From Ectopseudomonas chengduensis (lineage in GTDB: Bacteria > Pseudomonadota > Gammaproteobacteria > Pseudomonadales > Pseudomonadaceae), in assembly GCF_900102635.1 (NCBI RefSeq), contig NZ_FMZQ01000011.1, positions 1 to 64,000 of the forward strand: a stretch of DNA of 64,000 nucleotides, written 5' to 3'. The position numbers were made by a program, and so were the translations under genes. The notes below the pieces were generated by a model. The model did not search any database. It was not told the DNA's origin and was given only the letters and a program-made list of their open reading frames with translations. Of the stretch, positions 35,451 through 46,000 are shown piece by piece (the first letter of the stretch is position 1; every line of letters starts with the position of its first letter).

Positions 35451-36236
35451 ATGGCCCACGCATTTGAAATCAACACCGCTCCGCTGGTGTCCACTGAGGG
35501 CCTGAACAGCCCCGAGATCGCCCAGGCGCGTATCGACCTGGCCGCCTGCTTTCGCATGGCGGCACGCCTCGGTATGGGTGAAGGCATCTGCAATCACTTT
35601 TCCGTGGTGGTGCCGGGGCGTGGTGACCTGTTTCTGGTCAATCCCTATGGCCTGGCCTTTGCCGAGGTCACGGCCTCGTCGCTGCTGATCTGCGATTTCG
35701 ATGGGCGCGTGGTGTTGGGCGAGGGCCGCCCGGAGGCGACGGCGTTTTTTATCCATGCCCAGTTGCACCGCCTCAACCCACGCGCTACGGCAGCCTTTCA
35801 CACCCATATGCCCAACGCCACGGCGCTGTGCATGCTGGAGGGTGAGCCCTTCGTCTGGGCCGGGCAGACCGCGTTGAAGTTCTATGAGCGCCTGGCAGTG
35901 GATGAGGACTACCGGGGGCTTGCGCTGAACTATGCCGAAGGCGAGCGCATCGCCCGGGCAGCAGGTGATGCCGATGTGGTGATGCTGAAGAACCACGGCC
36001 CGCTGGTGCTGGGGCCGAGCATTGCCGAAGCCTGGGACGATCTCTACTACCTGGAGCGCGCTGCCGAGGTGCAGCTCAAGGCCATGGCCAGCGGTCGGCC
36101 GTTGAAGGCGGTGATACCGGCGATTGCCAGTGCGGCGTGCCGGCAGATGCTGCAGGGCAACGCCGAAAGCGCGCACCTGCATCTTGAGAGCGTGAAACGC
36201 CAGTTGCTGCGCGAGGGGGCGGATTTCGCCGAGTAA
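35451..36236 (+). CDS. Class II aldolase/adducin domain protein
   Basis: Metal-dependent aldolase-like protein of 261 residues. Zn ligands are expected in AAFHTHMPNA (two His) and in MLKNHGPLVLG (His). The upstream RLGMGEGICNHFSVV carries the usual Glu/Asn/His pattern. Members cleave sugar phosphates or act on hydroxy acids; some form part of degradation modules. CAGGAG lies 8 bases before the start. It is divergent from the aminotransferase over 182 bases and followed by palindromic repeats. Confidence 0.85.
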   Translation: MAHAFEINTAPLVSTEGLNSPEIAQARIDLAACFRMAARLGMGEGICNHFSVVVPGRGDLFLVNPYGLAFAEVTASSLLICDFDGRVVLGEGRPEATAFFIHAQLHRLNPRATAAFHTHMPNATALCMLEGEPFVWAGQTALKFYERLAVDEDYRGLALNYAEGERIARAAGDADVVMLKNHGPLVLGPSIAEAWDDLYYLERAAEVQLKAMASGRPLKAVIPAIASAACRQMLQGNAESAHLHLESVKRQLLREGADFAE

Positions 36237-36241
36237 CTGGT

Positions 36242-36355
36242 TGGTGGGCGGGTGAGGCGTCGCCCACCCTACAAATCGCTCGCTTGCCGTAGGGTGGGCT
36301 TCAGCCCACCAATGGACACCCCCGGATATTTCTGGCGGGTTGCACCCGCCCTACG
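36242..36355. repeat. Cluster of three GTAGGGTGGGC/GGCGGG palindromes
   Basis: A palindrome around GGTGGGCGGG...CGCCCACCC (36242-36272), another at 36289-36313 (GTAGGGTGGGCTTCAGCCC...) and a third, GGCGGGTTGCACCCGCC, at 36331-36355 fill the gap between the aldolase gene and the convergent urtE. Confidence 0.8.
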
Positions 36356-36362
36356 TTGCGCA

Positions 36363-37061
36363 TCAGATCGCTACCAGCCCGCGCACGCCTTCGGCTTCCA
36401 TGTTCGCGCCACGACCCTGCTGGACGATCTCGCCACGGCTCATCACCAGATACTGGTCGGCCAGTTCGGCGGCGAAGTCGTAGAACTGTTCGACCAGCAG
36501 GATGGCCATGTCGCCTCGGGCGGCGAGCTTCTTGATCACCGCGCCGATCTCCTTGATCACCGAGGGCTGGATGCCTTCGGTGGGCTCGTCGAGGATCAAC
36601 AGGCGCGGCTGGCTGGCGAGGGCACGGCCGATGGCCAACTGTTGTTGCTGGCCGCCGGACAGGTCGCCGCCACGGCGATGCTTCATCTCGCGCAGCACCG
36701 GGAACAGCTCGTAGATGAATTCAGGCACGGCCTTGGCCTGGCTGCCGGGAAAGCGCGACAGGCCCATCAGCAGGTTCTCTTCCACGGTCAGACGACCGAA
36801 GATCTCGCGGCCCTGGGGTACGTAGGCGATGCCGGCGTGTACGCGCTGGTGCGGTTTGAAGCCGGTGATGGCCTTACCTTCCCATTGCACGCTGCCGTCC
36901 TTGGCCGGGATCAGGCCCATCAGGCACTTGAGCAGGGTGGTCTTGCCCACGCCGTTGCGGCCGAGCAGGCAGGTGACCTCGCCGACCTTCACGTCGAACG
37001 ACAAGCCACGAAGGATGTGGCTGCCGCCGTAATACTGGTGGAGTTGTTGGACTTGCAGCAT
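36363..37061 (-). CDS. urtE: Urea ABC transporter ATPase UrtE
   Basis: Second ATPase of the branched-chain-type urea importer, 232 residues. Walker A GRNGVGKTT, signature LSGGQQQQ, Walker B LLILDEPTEG. QLHQYYGGSHILRGL is characteristic. ATG 37061 has AAGGA 7 bases upstream; six residues earlier another ATG is possible. It is the last gene of the urt operon, 101 bases after urtD with two repeats in the gap. Confidence 0.93.
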   Translation of the reverse strand: MLQVQQLHQYYGGSHILRGLSFDVKVGEVTCLLGRNGVGKTTLLKCLMGLIPAKDGSVQWEGKAITGFKPHQRVHAGIAYVPQGREIFGRLTVEENLLMGLSRFPGSQAKAVPEFIYELFPVLREMKHRRGGDLSGGQQQQLAIGRALASQPRLLILDEPTEGIQPSVIKEIGAVIKKLAARGDMAILLVEQFYDFAAELADQYLVMSRGEIVQQGRGANMEAEGVRGLVAI

Positions 37062-37081
37062 ATCGATGTCCTTAAGCATGC

Positions 37082-37158
37082 GGTGCGCGCGGCGCACCCT
37101 ACGGAGCGCCAGCCTTCTCCCCTCTCCCGCTTGCGGGAGAGGGGCCGGGGGAGAGGGG
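37082..37158. repeat. Half GTAGGGTGCGC unit plus CTCTCCC palindrome
   Basis: A partial GGTGCGC...CACCCTACGG unit (37082-37104) is followed by the palindrome CCCCTCTCCCGC / GCGGGAGAGGGG (37119-37144, 2-base loop) and a further GGGGGAGAGGGG. These fill the gap between urtD and urtE, inside the operon. Confidence 0.8.
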
Positions 37159-37162
37159 CTTT

Positions 37163-38001
<839 letters not shown>

Positions 38002-38005
<4 letters not shown>

Positions 38006-39090
38006 TGATCCTTCTCCTTGCGCAATAGGCCGACGACGCCGCGCGGCAGGAACAGGGTAACGACGATAAACAGCGCACCGAGCGCGAACAGCCAGTATTC
38101 CGGGAAGGCCACGGTGAACCAGCTCTTCATGCCGTTGACCAGACCGGCGCCGAGCAGCGGGCCGATCAGCGTGCCGCGACCGCCCAGGGCGACCCACACG
38201 GCCGCTTCGATGGACTGCGTCGGCGCCATTTCGCTGGGGTTGATGATGCCCACCTGCGGCACGTACAGCGCGCCGGCCAGGCCGCACAACACCGCGCTCA
38301 ATACCCAGATGAACAGCTTGTAACCGCGTGGGTCGTAGCCGCAGAACATCAGGCGGTTCTCGGCGTCACGCAGGGCGGTGAGCACCCGGCCGAACTTGCT
38401 GCGTGCCAGGCGAAAGCCCAGGTACAGGCTGCCCACCAGCAACACCACGGTGGCGAAGAACAGCACGGCGCGGGTGCCCTGCGCCGTGATGTCGAAGCCG
38501 AGGATGCGGGTGAAACCGGTAAAGCCGTTGTTGCCGCCGAAGCCGGTTTCGTTGCGGAAGAACAAGAGCATGCCGGCGAAGGTCAGCGCCTGAGTCATGA
38601 TCGAGAAGTACACGCCCTTGATCCGCGAGCGGAAGGCGAAGAAGCCGAACACCAGCGCCAGCAGGCCGGGCGCCAGCACCACCAGGCACATCGCCCAGAG
38701 GAAGCTAGAGGTGCCGTACCAGTACCAGGGCAGCTCGTTCCAGGCCAGGAAGCTCATAAAGGCCGGCAGCCCGTCACCAGCGCTCTGGCGCATCAGGTAC
38801 ATGCCCATGGCGTAGCCGCCGAGGGCGAAGAACAGGCCGTGGCCCAGCGACAGCATGCCTGCGTAGCCCCAGACCAGATCCAGCGCCAGGGCGACGATGG
38901 CGTAGCAGAGGATCTTGCCCACCAGCGTCAGCGAATAGGCCGAGACGTGCAGGGCATGGTCGGCCGGCAGCAGGTGCAGCAACGGCATGGCGAGCAGCAC
39001 GGCCAGCACCAGCAGGCCGACGGCGATGGAAACCTTCGGGCCGAGCTTGGCGCTGGCGCGGGCCAGCAGCGTTTGATTTATCGCATTCAT
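38002..39090 (-). CDS. urtC: Urea ABC transporter permease UrtC
   Basis: LivM-type permease of 362 residues with about nine hydrophobic segments. DLVWGYAGMLSLGHGLFFALGGYAMG is the family signature, and NRLMFCGYDPRGYKL is the ATPase-contact region. Its Shine-Dalgarno AAAGGACGAG lies in a 27-bp copy of the end of urtB, created by the insertion described at 39087-39239. Confidence 0.94.
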
Positions 39091-39239
39091 CAGTCGATCA
39101 CTCGTCCTTTAAGCCCGTAGGGCGGGTGCAACCCGCCGCTGCAGTGATGGCGTTCGGTCTGTCTGGCGGGTTTCACCCGCCCTACGCCCGTTGGCGCAAT
39201 AACGGTCGCTGGTCATCAGTCGATCACCCGTCCTTTGAG
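39087..39239. repeat. 27-bp direct repeat flanking a palindromic insert, urtB-urtC
   Basis: Bases 39087-39113 and 39213-39239 are identical at 25 of 27 positions, offset 126. One copy is the urtB 3' end with its stop, the other sits before urtC and supplies its ribosome site and start. Between them are the facing GTAGGGCGGG / CCCGCCCTAC units at 39118-39138 and 39165-39185. The layout looks like an insertion with duplication of the target. Confidence 0.85.
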
Positions 39240-40784
39240 AGCGAAGAGGCCTTGCGGGCGTTTCTGGATGAACAGAATGATCAGCGCGAGGATGAGAATC
39301 TTGCCGAGTACGGCACCGATTTGCGGCTCGAGGAATTTGTTCACCACGCCCAGGCCGAAGGCGGCCAGCACGCTACCGGCCAGTTGGCCGACTCCGCCGA
39401 GTACCACCACCAGGAACGAGTCGATGATGTAGCTCTGACCGAGGTCGGGGCCGACGTTGCCGATCTGGCTCAGGGCCACGCCGCCGAGGCCGGCGATGCC
39501 TGAACCGAGGCCGAAGGCCAGCATGTCCACGCGCCCGGTGGGCACGCCGCAGCAGGCGGCCATGTTGCGGTTCTGCGTCACCGCGCGCACGTTCAGGCCC
39601 AGGCGCGTCTTGTTCAGCAGCAGCCAGGTCAGGACCACGACGAACAAGGCGAAGCCGATGATGACGATGCGGTTGTACGGCAGCACCAGGTTCGGCAGCA
39701 CTTGCATGCCGCCGGACAGCCAGGCCGGGTTGGCCACTTCGACGTTCTGCGCACCGAAGGTGACGCGCACCAGCTGGATCAGAATCAGGCTGATGCCCCA
39801 GGTGGCCAGCAGGGTTTCCAGCGGCCGGCCGTAGAGATGGCGGATCACCGTGCGCTCCAGGGCCATGCCGATGCAGGCGGTGACCAGAAAGGCGATGGGC
39901 AACGCGGCCAGCGGGTAGAGCGTGAGGTATTCGGGGGCCAGGCGCTGGAAGCTCAGCTGCACCACGTAGGTGGTGTAGGCACCGAGCATCAGCATCTCGC
40001 CGTGGGCCATGTTGATCACCCCGAGCAGGCCGAAGGTGATGGCTAGACCGAGTGCGGCCAGCAGCAGGATCGAACCCAACGACAGGCCGCTGAAGGCCTG
40101 GCCGAGCAGTTCGCCGATCAGCAGTTTGTTCTTCACCTGGGCCAGGCTCTGCTCGGCAGCGGCGCGCACGGTGGCATCGCTTTCTTCGCCATCGAGCAGG
40201 CTTTGCAGGCGTGTGCGCGCCAGCGGGTCGCCGGTCTTGCCCAGACGCTCCACGGCAGCCAGGCGCACGGCCGGGTCGCTGGCCTCCAGCTGCAGGTTGG
40301 CCAGGGCCAGGGTAATGGCGTCACGCACGTTCTCGTCGGCTTCCATGCTCAGGCGGTTTTCCAGCAGCGGCAGCAGTGCCGGCGGCGTATTGCGTTGCAG
40401 TTGCTTGGCCGCAGCGAGGCGCACGGCAGCATCATTATCGAGCAACTGATGGCTGGCCACGGCGAAGGCGATCAGGCCGCGCAGGCGGTTGTTCAGGCGC
40501 AGTTTGCGTGGCGTGCCATTGGCCTCGGCTGCGCCATCGGCGGCCTGCCAGGTGCCGTCCTGTTCGATGAAGGCGCGTTTGTCGGCATCGCTGCCGACGC
40601 GGCCCTGCTGCAGGGCTTGCAACAGCGGCATACGCTCGGGGCTGGGCGCGGCGGCCCAGTCCTGCAGCAGTTTGGCCTGTTTGCTGGCGTTGGCAGCGAC
40701 GAAATCGTCGGCCTCGCCAGCCTGCGCCGCCAGTGGCAGCAACAGCAACAGGCTCAGGAGAATTCGGGTAAGGGCAGTGGGCAT
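39216..40784 (-). CDS. urtB: Urea ABC transporter permease UrtB
   Basis: LivH-type permease of 522 residues, about 220 longer than a simple LivH. Residues 1-22 are a signal peptide, 23-215 a soluble domain with HEAT-like helical repeats (VRLAAAKQLQ, VRDAITLALANL, VRLAAVERLGKTGD), and from about 218 the membrane part begins (LGQAFSGLSLGSILLL, then FGLLGVINMAHGEMLMLGAY). The soluble part would lie in the periplasm. This architecture is known for UrtB, but the role of the domain is not known to me. AAGGA precedes the start. Confidence 0.93.
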   Translation of the reverse strand: MPTALTRILLSLLLLLPLAAQAGEADDFVAANASKQAKLLQDWAAAPSPERMPLLQALQQGRVGSDADKRAFIEQDGTWQAADGAAEANGTPRKLRLNNRLRGLIAFAVASHQLLDNDAAVRLAAAKQLQRNTPPALLPLLENRLSMEADENVRDAITLALANLQLEASDPAVRLAAVERLGKTGDPLARTRLQSLLDGEESDATVRAAAEQSLAQVKNKLLIGELLGQAFSGLSLGSILLLAALGLAITFGLLGVINMAHGEMLMLGAYTTYVVQLSFQRLAPEYLTLYPLAALPIAFLVTACIGMALERTVIRHLYGRPLETLLATWGISLILIQLVRVTFGAQNVEVANPAWLSGGMQVLPNLVLPYNRIVIIGFALFVVVLTWLLLNKTRLGLNVRAVTQNRNMAACCGVPTGRVDMLAFGLGSGIAGLGGVALSQIGNVGPDLGQSYIIDSFLVVVLGGVGQLAGSVLAAFGLGVVNKFLEPQIGAVLGKILILALIILFIQKRPQGLFALKGRVID

Positions 40785-40799
40785 AAGGGTGTCCTTGGC

Positions 40800-40939
40800 G
40801 TAGCCCGGATGACGTCCGGGGCGAGCTTCCCGGATTGCATCCGGGCTACGGCGACCCTCTCCCCCGGCCCCTCTCCCGCAAGCGGGAGAGGGGAGACAAG
40901 CGGCACTGCAAGCCATTGACGAGCTGTGGTTGCCGCTTG
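40800..40939. repeat. Facing GTAGCCCGGAT pair and CTCTCCC palindromes, urtA-urtB
   Basis: Two GTAGCCCGGAT units face each other at 40800-40849. They are followed by CCCCTCTCCCGC / GCGGGAGAGGGG (40868-40893) and an outer inverted pair CAAGCGGCA / TGCCGCTTG (40897-40905, 40931-40939). Together they occupy most of the 175-base gap inside the operon. Confidence 0.85.
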
Positions 40940-40959
40940 CGGGAGAGGGGGCTTTTGCC

Positions 40960-42225
40960 TTAGTTCGACTTCACCGGGGTATCGGCTTTTTTGTCGTTGC
41001 CTTCGATGAAGGGGCTCCACGGCTGGGCGCGAACCGGGCCGTCGGTTTCCCAGACCACGGAGAACTGACCGTCTTCCTGGATTTCGCCGATCATCACCGG
41101 CTTGTGCAGGTGGTGGTTCTTCTCGTCCATCTTCAGGGTGAAGCCGCTCGGCGCTGCGAATTCCTGGCCGGCCATGGCTTCACGCACCTTGTCGACGTCG
41201 GTGGTGCCAGCCTTCTCGACGGCCTGCGCCCACATGTGGATACCCACGTAGGTAGCTTCCATCGGATCGTTGGTCACCACGGTGTCGGCGTTCGGCAGCT
41301 TCTTGGCCTTGGCGTAGGCTTTCCAGTCGGCAACGAACTTCTCGTTGACCGGGTTTTCCACGGACTGGAAGTAGTTCCAGGCCGCCAGGTGGCCGACCAG
41401 CGGCTTGGTGTCGATGCCGCGCAGTTCTTCTTCACCCACGGAGAAGGCCACAACCGGCACTTCGGTGGCTTCCAGACCCTGGTTGGCCAGTTCCTTGTAG
41501 AACGGCACGTTGGAGTCGCCGTTCACAGTGGAAACCACGGCAGTCTTGCCGCCAGCTGAGAACTTCTTGATGTTGGCGACGATGGTTTGATAGTCGCTAT
41601 GACCGAAGGGGGTGTAGACCTCTTCGATGTCCTTGTCGGCGATGCCCTTGCTGTTGAGGAAGGCGCGCAGGATCTTGTTGGTGGTGCGCGGGTAGACGTA
41701 GTCGGTGCCGAGCAGGAAGAAGCGCTTGGCGGCGCCGCCGTCTTCGCTGAGCAGGTATTCCACCGCCGGGATGGCCTGCTGGTTTGGCGCTGCACCGGTG
41801 TAGAAGACGTTCGGCGACATCTCTTCGCCTTCGTACTGCACCGGGTAGAACAGCAGGCCGTTGAGCTCTTCATAGACCGGCAGCACGGATTTGCGCGATA
41901 CCGAGGTCCAGCAGCCGAAGGTCACCGCGACCTTGTCCTGGGTCAGCAACTGGCGGCCACGCTCGGCAAACAGCGGCCAGTTCGACGCCGGGTCGACCAC
42001 TACCGCTTCGAGCTGCTTGCCGAGTACACCGCCCTTGGCGTTGATCTCGTCGATGGTCATCAGCGCCATGTCTTTGAGCGAGGTTTCGGAAATGGCCATG
42101 GTGCCGGACAGCGAGTGCAGGACGCCGACCTTGATGGTCTCGGCGGCCTGGATGGACCAGCTCAGGCCCATGGCGGCGATGGAAGCGGAAAGGGTAAAGG
42201 CCTTGATCAGGCTGCGACGTTGCAT
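40960..42225 (-). CDS. urtA: Urea ABC transporter binding protein UrtA
   Basis: Periplasmic urea receptor of 421 residues. The N-terminus MQRRSLIKAFTLSASI has a twin-arginine-like motif. The mature part opens TIKVGVLHSLSGTMAISETSLKDM, a near-invariant UrtA segment, and GCWTSVSRKSVLPVYEELNGLLFYPVQYEGEE holds the ligand pocket. GGAGA is 8 bases before ATG 42225. It lies 75 bases after gntR and is probably read from the atzF promoter as well as any promoter of its own. Confidence 0.95.
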   Translation of the reverse strand: MQRRSLIKAFTLSASIAAMGLSWSIQAAETIKVGVLHSLSGTMAISETSLKDMALMTIDEINAKGGVLGKQLEAVVVDPASNWPLFAERGRQLLTQDKVAVTFGCWTSVSRKSVLPVYEELNGLLFYPVQYEGEEMSPNVFYTGAAPNQQAIPAVEYLLSEDGGAAKRFFLLGTDYVYPRTTNKILRAFLNSKGIADKDIEEVYTPFGHSDYQTIVANIKKFSAGGKTAVVSTVNGDSNVPFYKELANQGLEATEVPVVAFSVGEEELRGIDTKPLVGHLAAWNYFQSVENPVNEKFVADWKAYAKAKKLPNADTVVTNDPMEATYVGIHMWAQAVEKAGTTDVDKVREAMAGQEFAAPSGFTLKMDEKNHHLHKPVMIGEIQEDGQFSVVWETDGPVRAQPWSPFIEGNDKKADTPVKSN

Positions 42226-42300
42226 GGTGCGATCTCCATTCACAATCGTGATTAAGTGGACAGCGTTTTTATTGGTGGCAGTGATTCAAAGGTCATACCG

Positions 42301-43023
42301 TCACCCTTGCGCCGGCAGTGCCCGTTGCCGGGCGCTGTGCAGCATGTGCAGGGTGATCTTGCGCACTTCCGCTTTGCTGACCTCTATATGGGTCTTGAGC
42401 AATAGCTGTGCCTCTTCGCAGCGACGCGACAGGATCGCGCCGAGGATGCGAGCGTGTTCCTCGTAGGTGAGCTCCACGCGCGGCCCCTGGGTGAAGTCCA
42501 GGCGCCTGATAATTCGGATCTTTTCGCTGACTTCGGCGTGCAGGCGGGCCATCTCGCGATTGCCGGCGGCTTCCACCAACTGGCAGTGAAAACGTTCATC
42601 CAGACGCGAGACTTCGCGGCCGTCCTGCAGGCGCTGCTCGGGTTGCACCATCCAGGTGCAACGCAACTGTTCCAGTGCATCCGGCAGCTCGCCATTGGGG
42701 CGTTCGCACAGGCGCTTGACTGCCTCCAGTTCGAGGACGATGCGCACCTCGTACAGCTCCTCGAAGTGGGCGAAATCGAACGGCTTGACCTGCCAGCCGC
42801 TGCGGAAATACACCTCCAGATAGCCCTCGCGCTCCAGGCGATACAGCGCCTGGCGCACCGGCGTGCGGCTGGCGGCCATGCGCTCGGCGATCTCGCCTTC
42901 GCTGAAGCGATCACCGGGCAGCAGGCGAAACTCGAAGATGTCGTCCTTGAGCTGCAGGTAGATGCGCTCGGCGAGATTCTCCGGGCGCTCCTTGCCGCGC
43001 TTGGCTGGGCTGACCAGTTGCAT
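42301..43023 (-). CDS. GntR/FCD family transcriptional regulator
   Basis: DNA-binding protein of 240 residues. Winged helix at about 15-80 (LAERIYLQLKDDIFEFRLLPGDRFSEGEIAERMAASRTPVRQAL), then an all-helical FCD ligand domain, with metal-binding residues expected in DERFHCQLVEAAGN and later His. It starts one base after the urea carboxylase stop and precedes urtA, so it is part of the urea operon and probably controls it. A CTTGTATCCAAG palindrome at the atzF start is a candidate site. Confidence 0.9.
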   Translation of the reverse strand: MQLVSPAKRGKERPENLAERIYLQLKDDIFEFRLLPGDRFSEGEIAERMAASRTPVRQALYRLEREGYLEVYFRSGWQVKPFDFAHFEELYEVRIVLELEAVKRLCERPNGELPDALEQLRCTWMVQPEQRLQDGREVSRLDERFHCQLVEAAGNREMARLHAEVSEKIRIIRRLDFTQGPRVELTYEEHARILGAILSRRCEEAQLLLKTHIEVSKAEVRKITLHMLHSARQRALPAQG

Positions 43024-43024
43024 C

Positions 43025-46000
43025 TCAGGCCGCCTCGTTCGGGGTCAGCAGGAGCAGAGCATCGCCCGGCGTTACTGCCTTGCCGGGGGCGCAGCGCAGC
43101 GACTTGACCGTGCCGGCCACCGGCGCAGTCACCGCCAGTTCCATCTTCATCGCCTCGACTACCAGCAGCGGCGTGCCGGCCTCCACATGCTGGCCGGGCT
43201 CTACCAGCACCTTCCACACGCTGCCGCTCATCTCGGCGGCGACCAGATGGCCGTCCACATCGGCGTCGTCATCAGCCATGGCGCTCAGTGCCTGTGCGGC
43301 GCTCGGATCATCGTCCTTCCACAGCTCGACTTCGGCGTCGAAGGCGGCTTTCTGCTGGCGCTGGAAGGCTTCGATATCAGCGGCGTTGTCCGCGATAAAG
43401 CGGTTGTGGGCGGCAAAGTCGAACTCGCTTTGCTCGATGCGAATCTGCGCGCGGCCCTCGCGGAAGGCTTCGCGGAACTCATCCAGCTCGGCCTCGCTGA
43501 CCGGGTAGAAACGTACCTGATCGAAGAAGCGCAGCAGCCAGGGCTGGCCATTTTCGAACTGGGCGTTCTTCACGTACTTGTTCCAGATCGGCAGGGTGCG
43601 ACCGACCAGTTGATAACCGCCGGGCGAGTCCATGCCGTAGATGCACATGTACATGCCGCCGATGCCCACGGTGCCCTCGGCGGTGAAGGTGCGCGCCGGG
43701 TTGTACTTGGAGCTGAGCAGGCGATGGCGCGGGTCCAGCGGCACGGCGCAGGGCGCGTCGAGGTAGACGTCGCCGAGGCCGAGGATCAGGTAGCTGGCGT
43801 CGAACAGGATGTCGCGCACTTCCTCGCGGCTTTCCAGGCCATTGGCGCGCTGGATGAAGTCGACGTTGTTCGGCAGCCAGGGCGCCTCGCTGCGCACGGT
43901 TTCGCGGTAGCGCTCGACGGCGGCCAGCGTTGCGCTGTCCTCGAAGGCCATGGGCAGATGGACGATGCGGGTCGGTACCTTGAGCTCGGCGACATCACCG
44001 AGCTGGCGCTCCAGACGCAGCAGGTGTTCGAGCAGGGTGCGCTGGTGCAGCACGCGGCTGTCATAGCGCAGTTGCAGTGAACGCACGCCGGGGGCGAGTT
44101 CTTCCAGGCCACGCAGCGGCTCGGCCTTGAGCGCTTCCATCAGCAGATGCACGCGCAAGCGCAGGGCCAGATCCAGTACGTTGTCGCCGTACTCCAGCAG
44201 GATGTAGGCATCACCAGCCTGGCGATACACCGCACGAGGGCGGCTGCCAGCGGCCGGCAGCTCGGCCAGCACGGTGGCGGAAACGGTGGCGTCCGGTTGC
44301 AGCGACGGCGCCGGCAGGGTCACTGCACTGATCGCCGCCAGTGCCTCGATGCTGCCCAGTTGCGCCTGCTCCAGGCTCTGCGCCTGCTGAAAACCGATGG
44401 GGTGAAAGCGCAGCTTGTCGCCAGGCTTGACCTGGCCGACCTTCCACAGCTCGGCTTTGGCGATGGTCACCGGGCAGACGAAACCACCGAGGCTGGGGCC
44501 GTCCTTGGTCAGGATCACCGGGAAGTCGCCGGTGAAGTTGATCGCACCGATGGCGTATTCGCAGTCATGCACGTTGGATGGGTGCAGGCCGGCTTCGCCG
44601 CCGTCGGCCCGCGCCCAGCTCGGTTTCGGGCCGCTAAGCCGAACGCCGAGACGGTTGGAGTTGTAATGCACCTCCCACTCGGCGGCGAAGAATTCCTCGA
44701 TGGCTTCAGTGGTGAAGAAGTCCGGCGCGCCATGCGGGCCATAGAGCACGCCGATGTTCCAGATGGTGCCGTAGCTGGGGATCAGACTCGGGTGCGCCGC
44801 CTGTGGCGGGGCGACCGGTGCTGGCGTGGTGCAGGCCGGCAACTCGGGCTGGGAGATGGCCAACATGTCGGCGGTACGCAGGGTGCGCCCGGCATGCCCG
44901 CCGAACTGGCCAAGGGCGAAGGTGGAGCGGCTGCCCAGATACAGCGGCACGTCCAGTCCATTGCGCACGGCCAGATAAGTGCGGCAGCCGCTGAGCGCGC
45001 GGCCCAGCTTGAGCACCTGGCCAGCCTTGACCTCGATTGGCTGCCAGTAGGCCACCGGCGCATCGTCCAAGGTGGCCGGGCAGTCGGCGCCGGTCAGGGC
45101 TATCAGTGCATCGCTGTGAAAGCGCAGCGTCGGGCCTTGCAGGGTAAATTCCAGGCCGGCGGCCTCGGCCGCGTTACCGACGATACGGTTGGCCAGGCGG
45201 AAGGCGAAGTCATCCATCGGCCCGGATGGCGGCACGCCGATATCCCAGTAGCCGAGACGGCCCGGATAGTCCTGCACGCTGGAGTAGGTGCCGGGCTCCA
45301 GCACTTCGATGACGCTGGCCTTGAAGGTGAAGCTGTCGAGCAGACGCGTCCACACTTCACCCTTGGCGAAACGCTCGTCGGCCACCACCTGGCGCAGGTA
45401 ATCGAGGTTGCTGGCAATGCCGTGCAGGCGGGTTTCGCCCAGGGCTTTCTGCAGCTTGGAGATGGCCTCAGCGCGAGTGCCCGCATGCACGATCAGCTTG
45501 GCGATCATCGGGTCATAGAAGGCCGAAACCTCGCTGCCGGTGCTGACCCAGCCGTCGACGCGCACGTCGTCCGGGAAGTGCACGTCGGTGAGCACGCCCG
45601 GGCTGGGCTGGAAGTTTTTCAGCGGGTCTTCGGCGTAGATCCGTACTTCGATTGCGGCGCCTTGCGGGGCGCGGTCGAGCGCGGGCCAATCGAGCGCATC
45701 GCCTGCGGCCACGCGCAGCATGCACTCGATCAGATCCAGGCCGGTGACCATCTCGGTGACCGGGTGCTCGACCTGCAGGCGGGTGTTCACTTCGAGGAAG
45801 TAGAAGTCGTCGCGAGCGGCGTCGTAGATGAATTCCACGGTGCCGGCGCTGCGGTAGCTGACCGACTCACCAAGCTGTACGGCAGCGGCATGCAAACGCT
45901 CGCGGGTGGCCTGCGGCAGGTTCGGTGCCGGGGTTTCCTCGACCACCTTTTGGTTGCGCCGCTGCAGCGAGCAGTCGCGCTCGCCGAGGGCGGCGACGCG

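Noticed and set aside
42301..42360. GG-N10-GC sequence near the 3' end of gntR as a sigma-54 promoter for urtA
   Set aside because: Four mismatches to the consensus in GC-rich coding sequence; urtA can be read from the atzF promoter.
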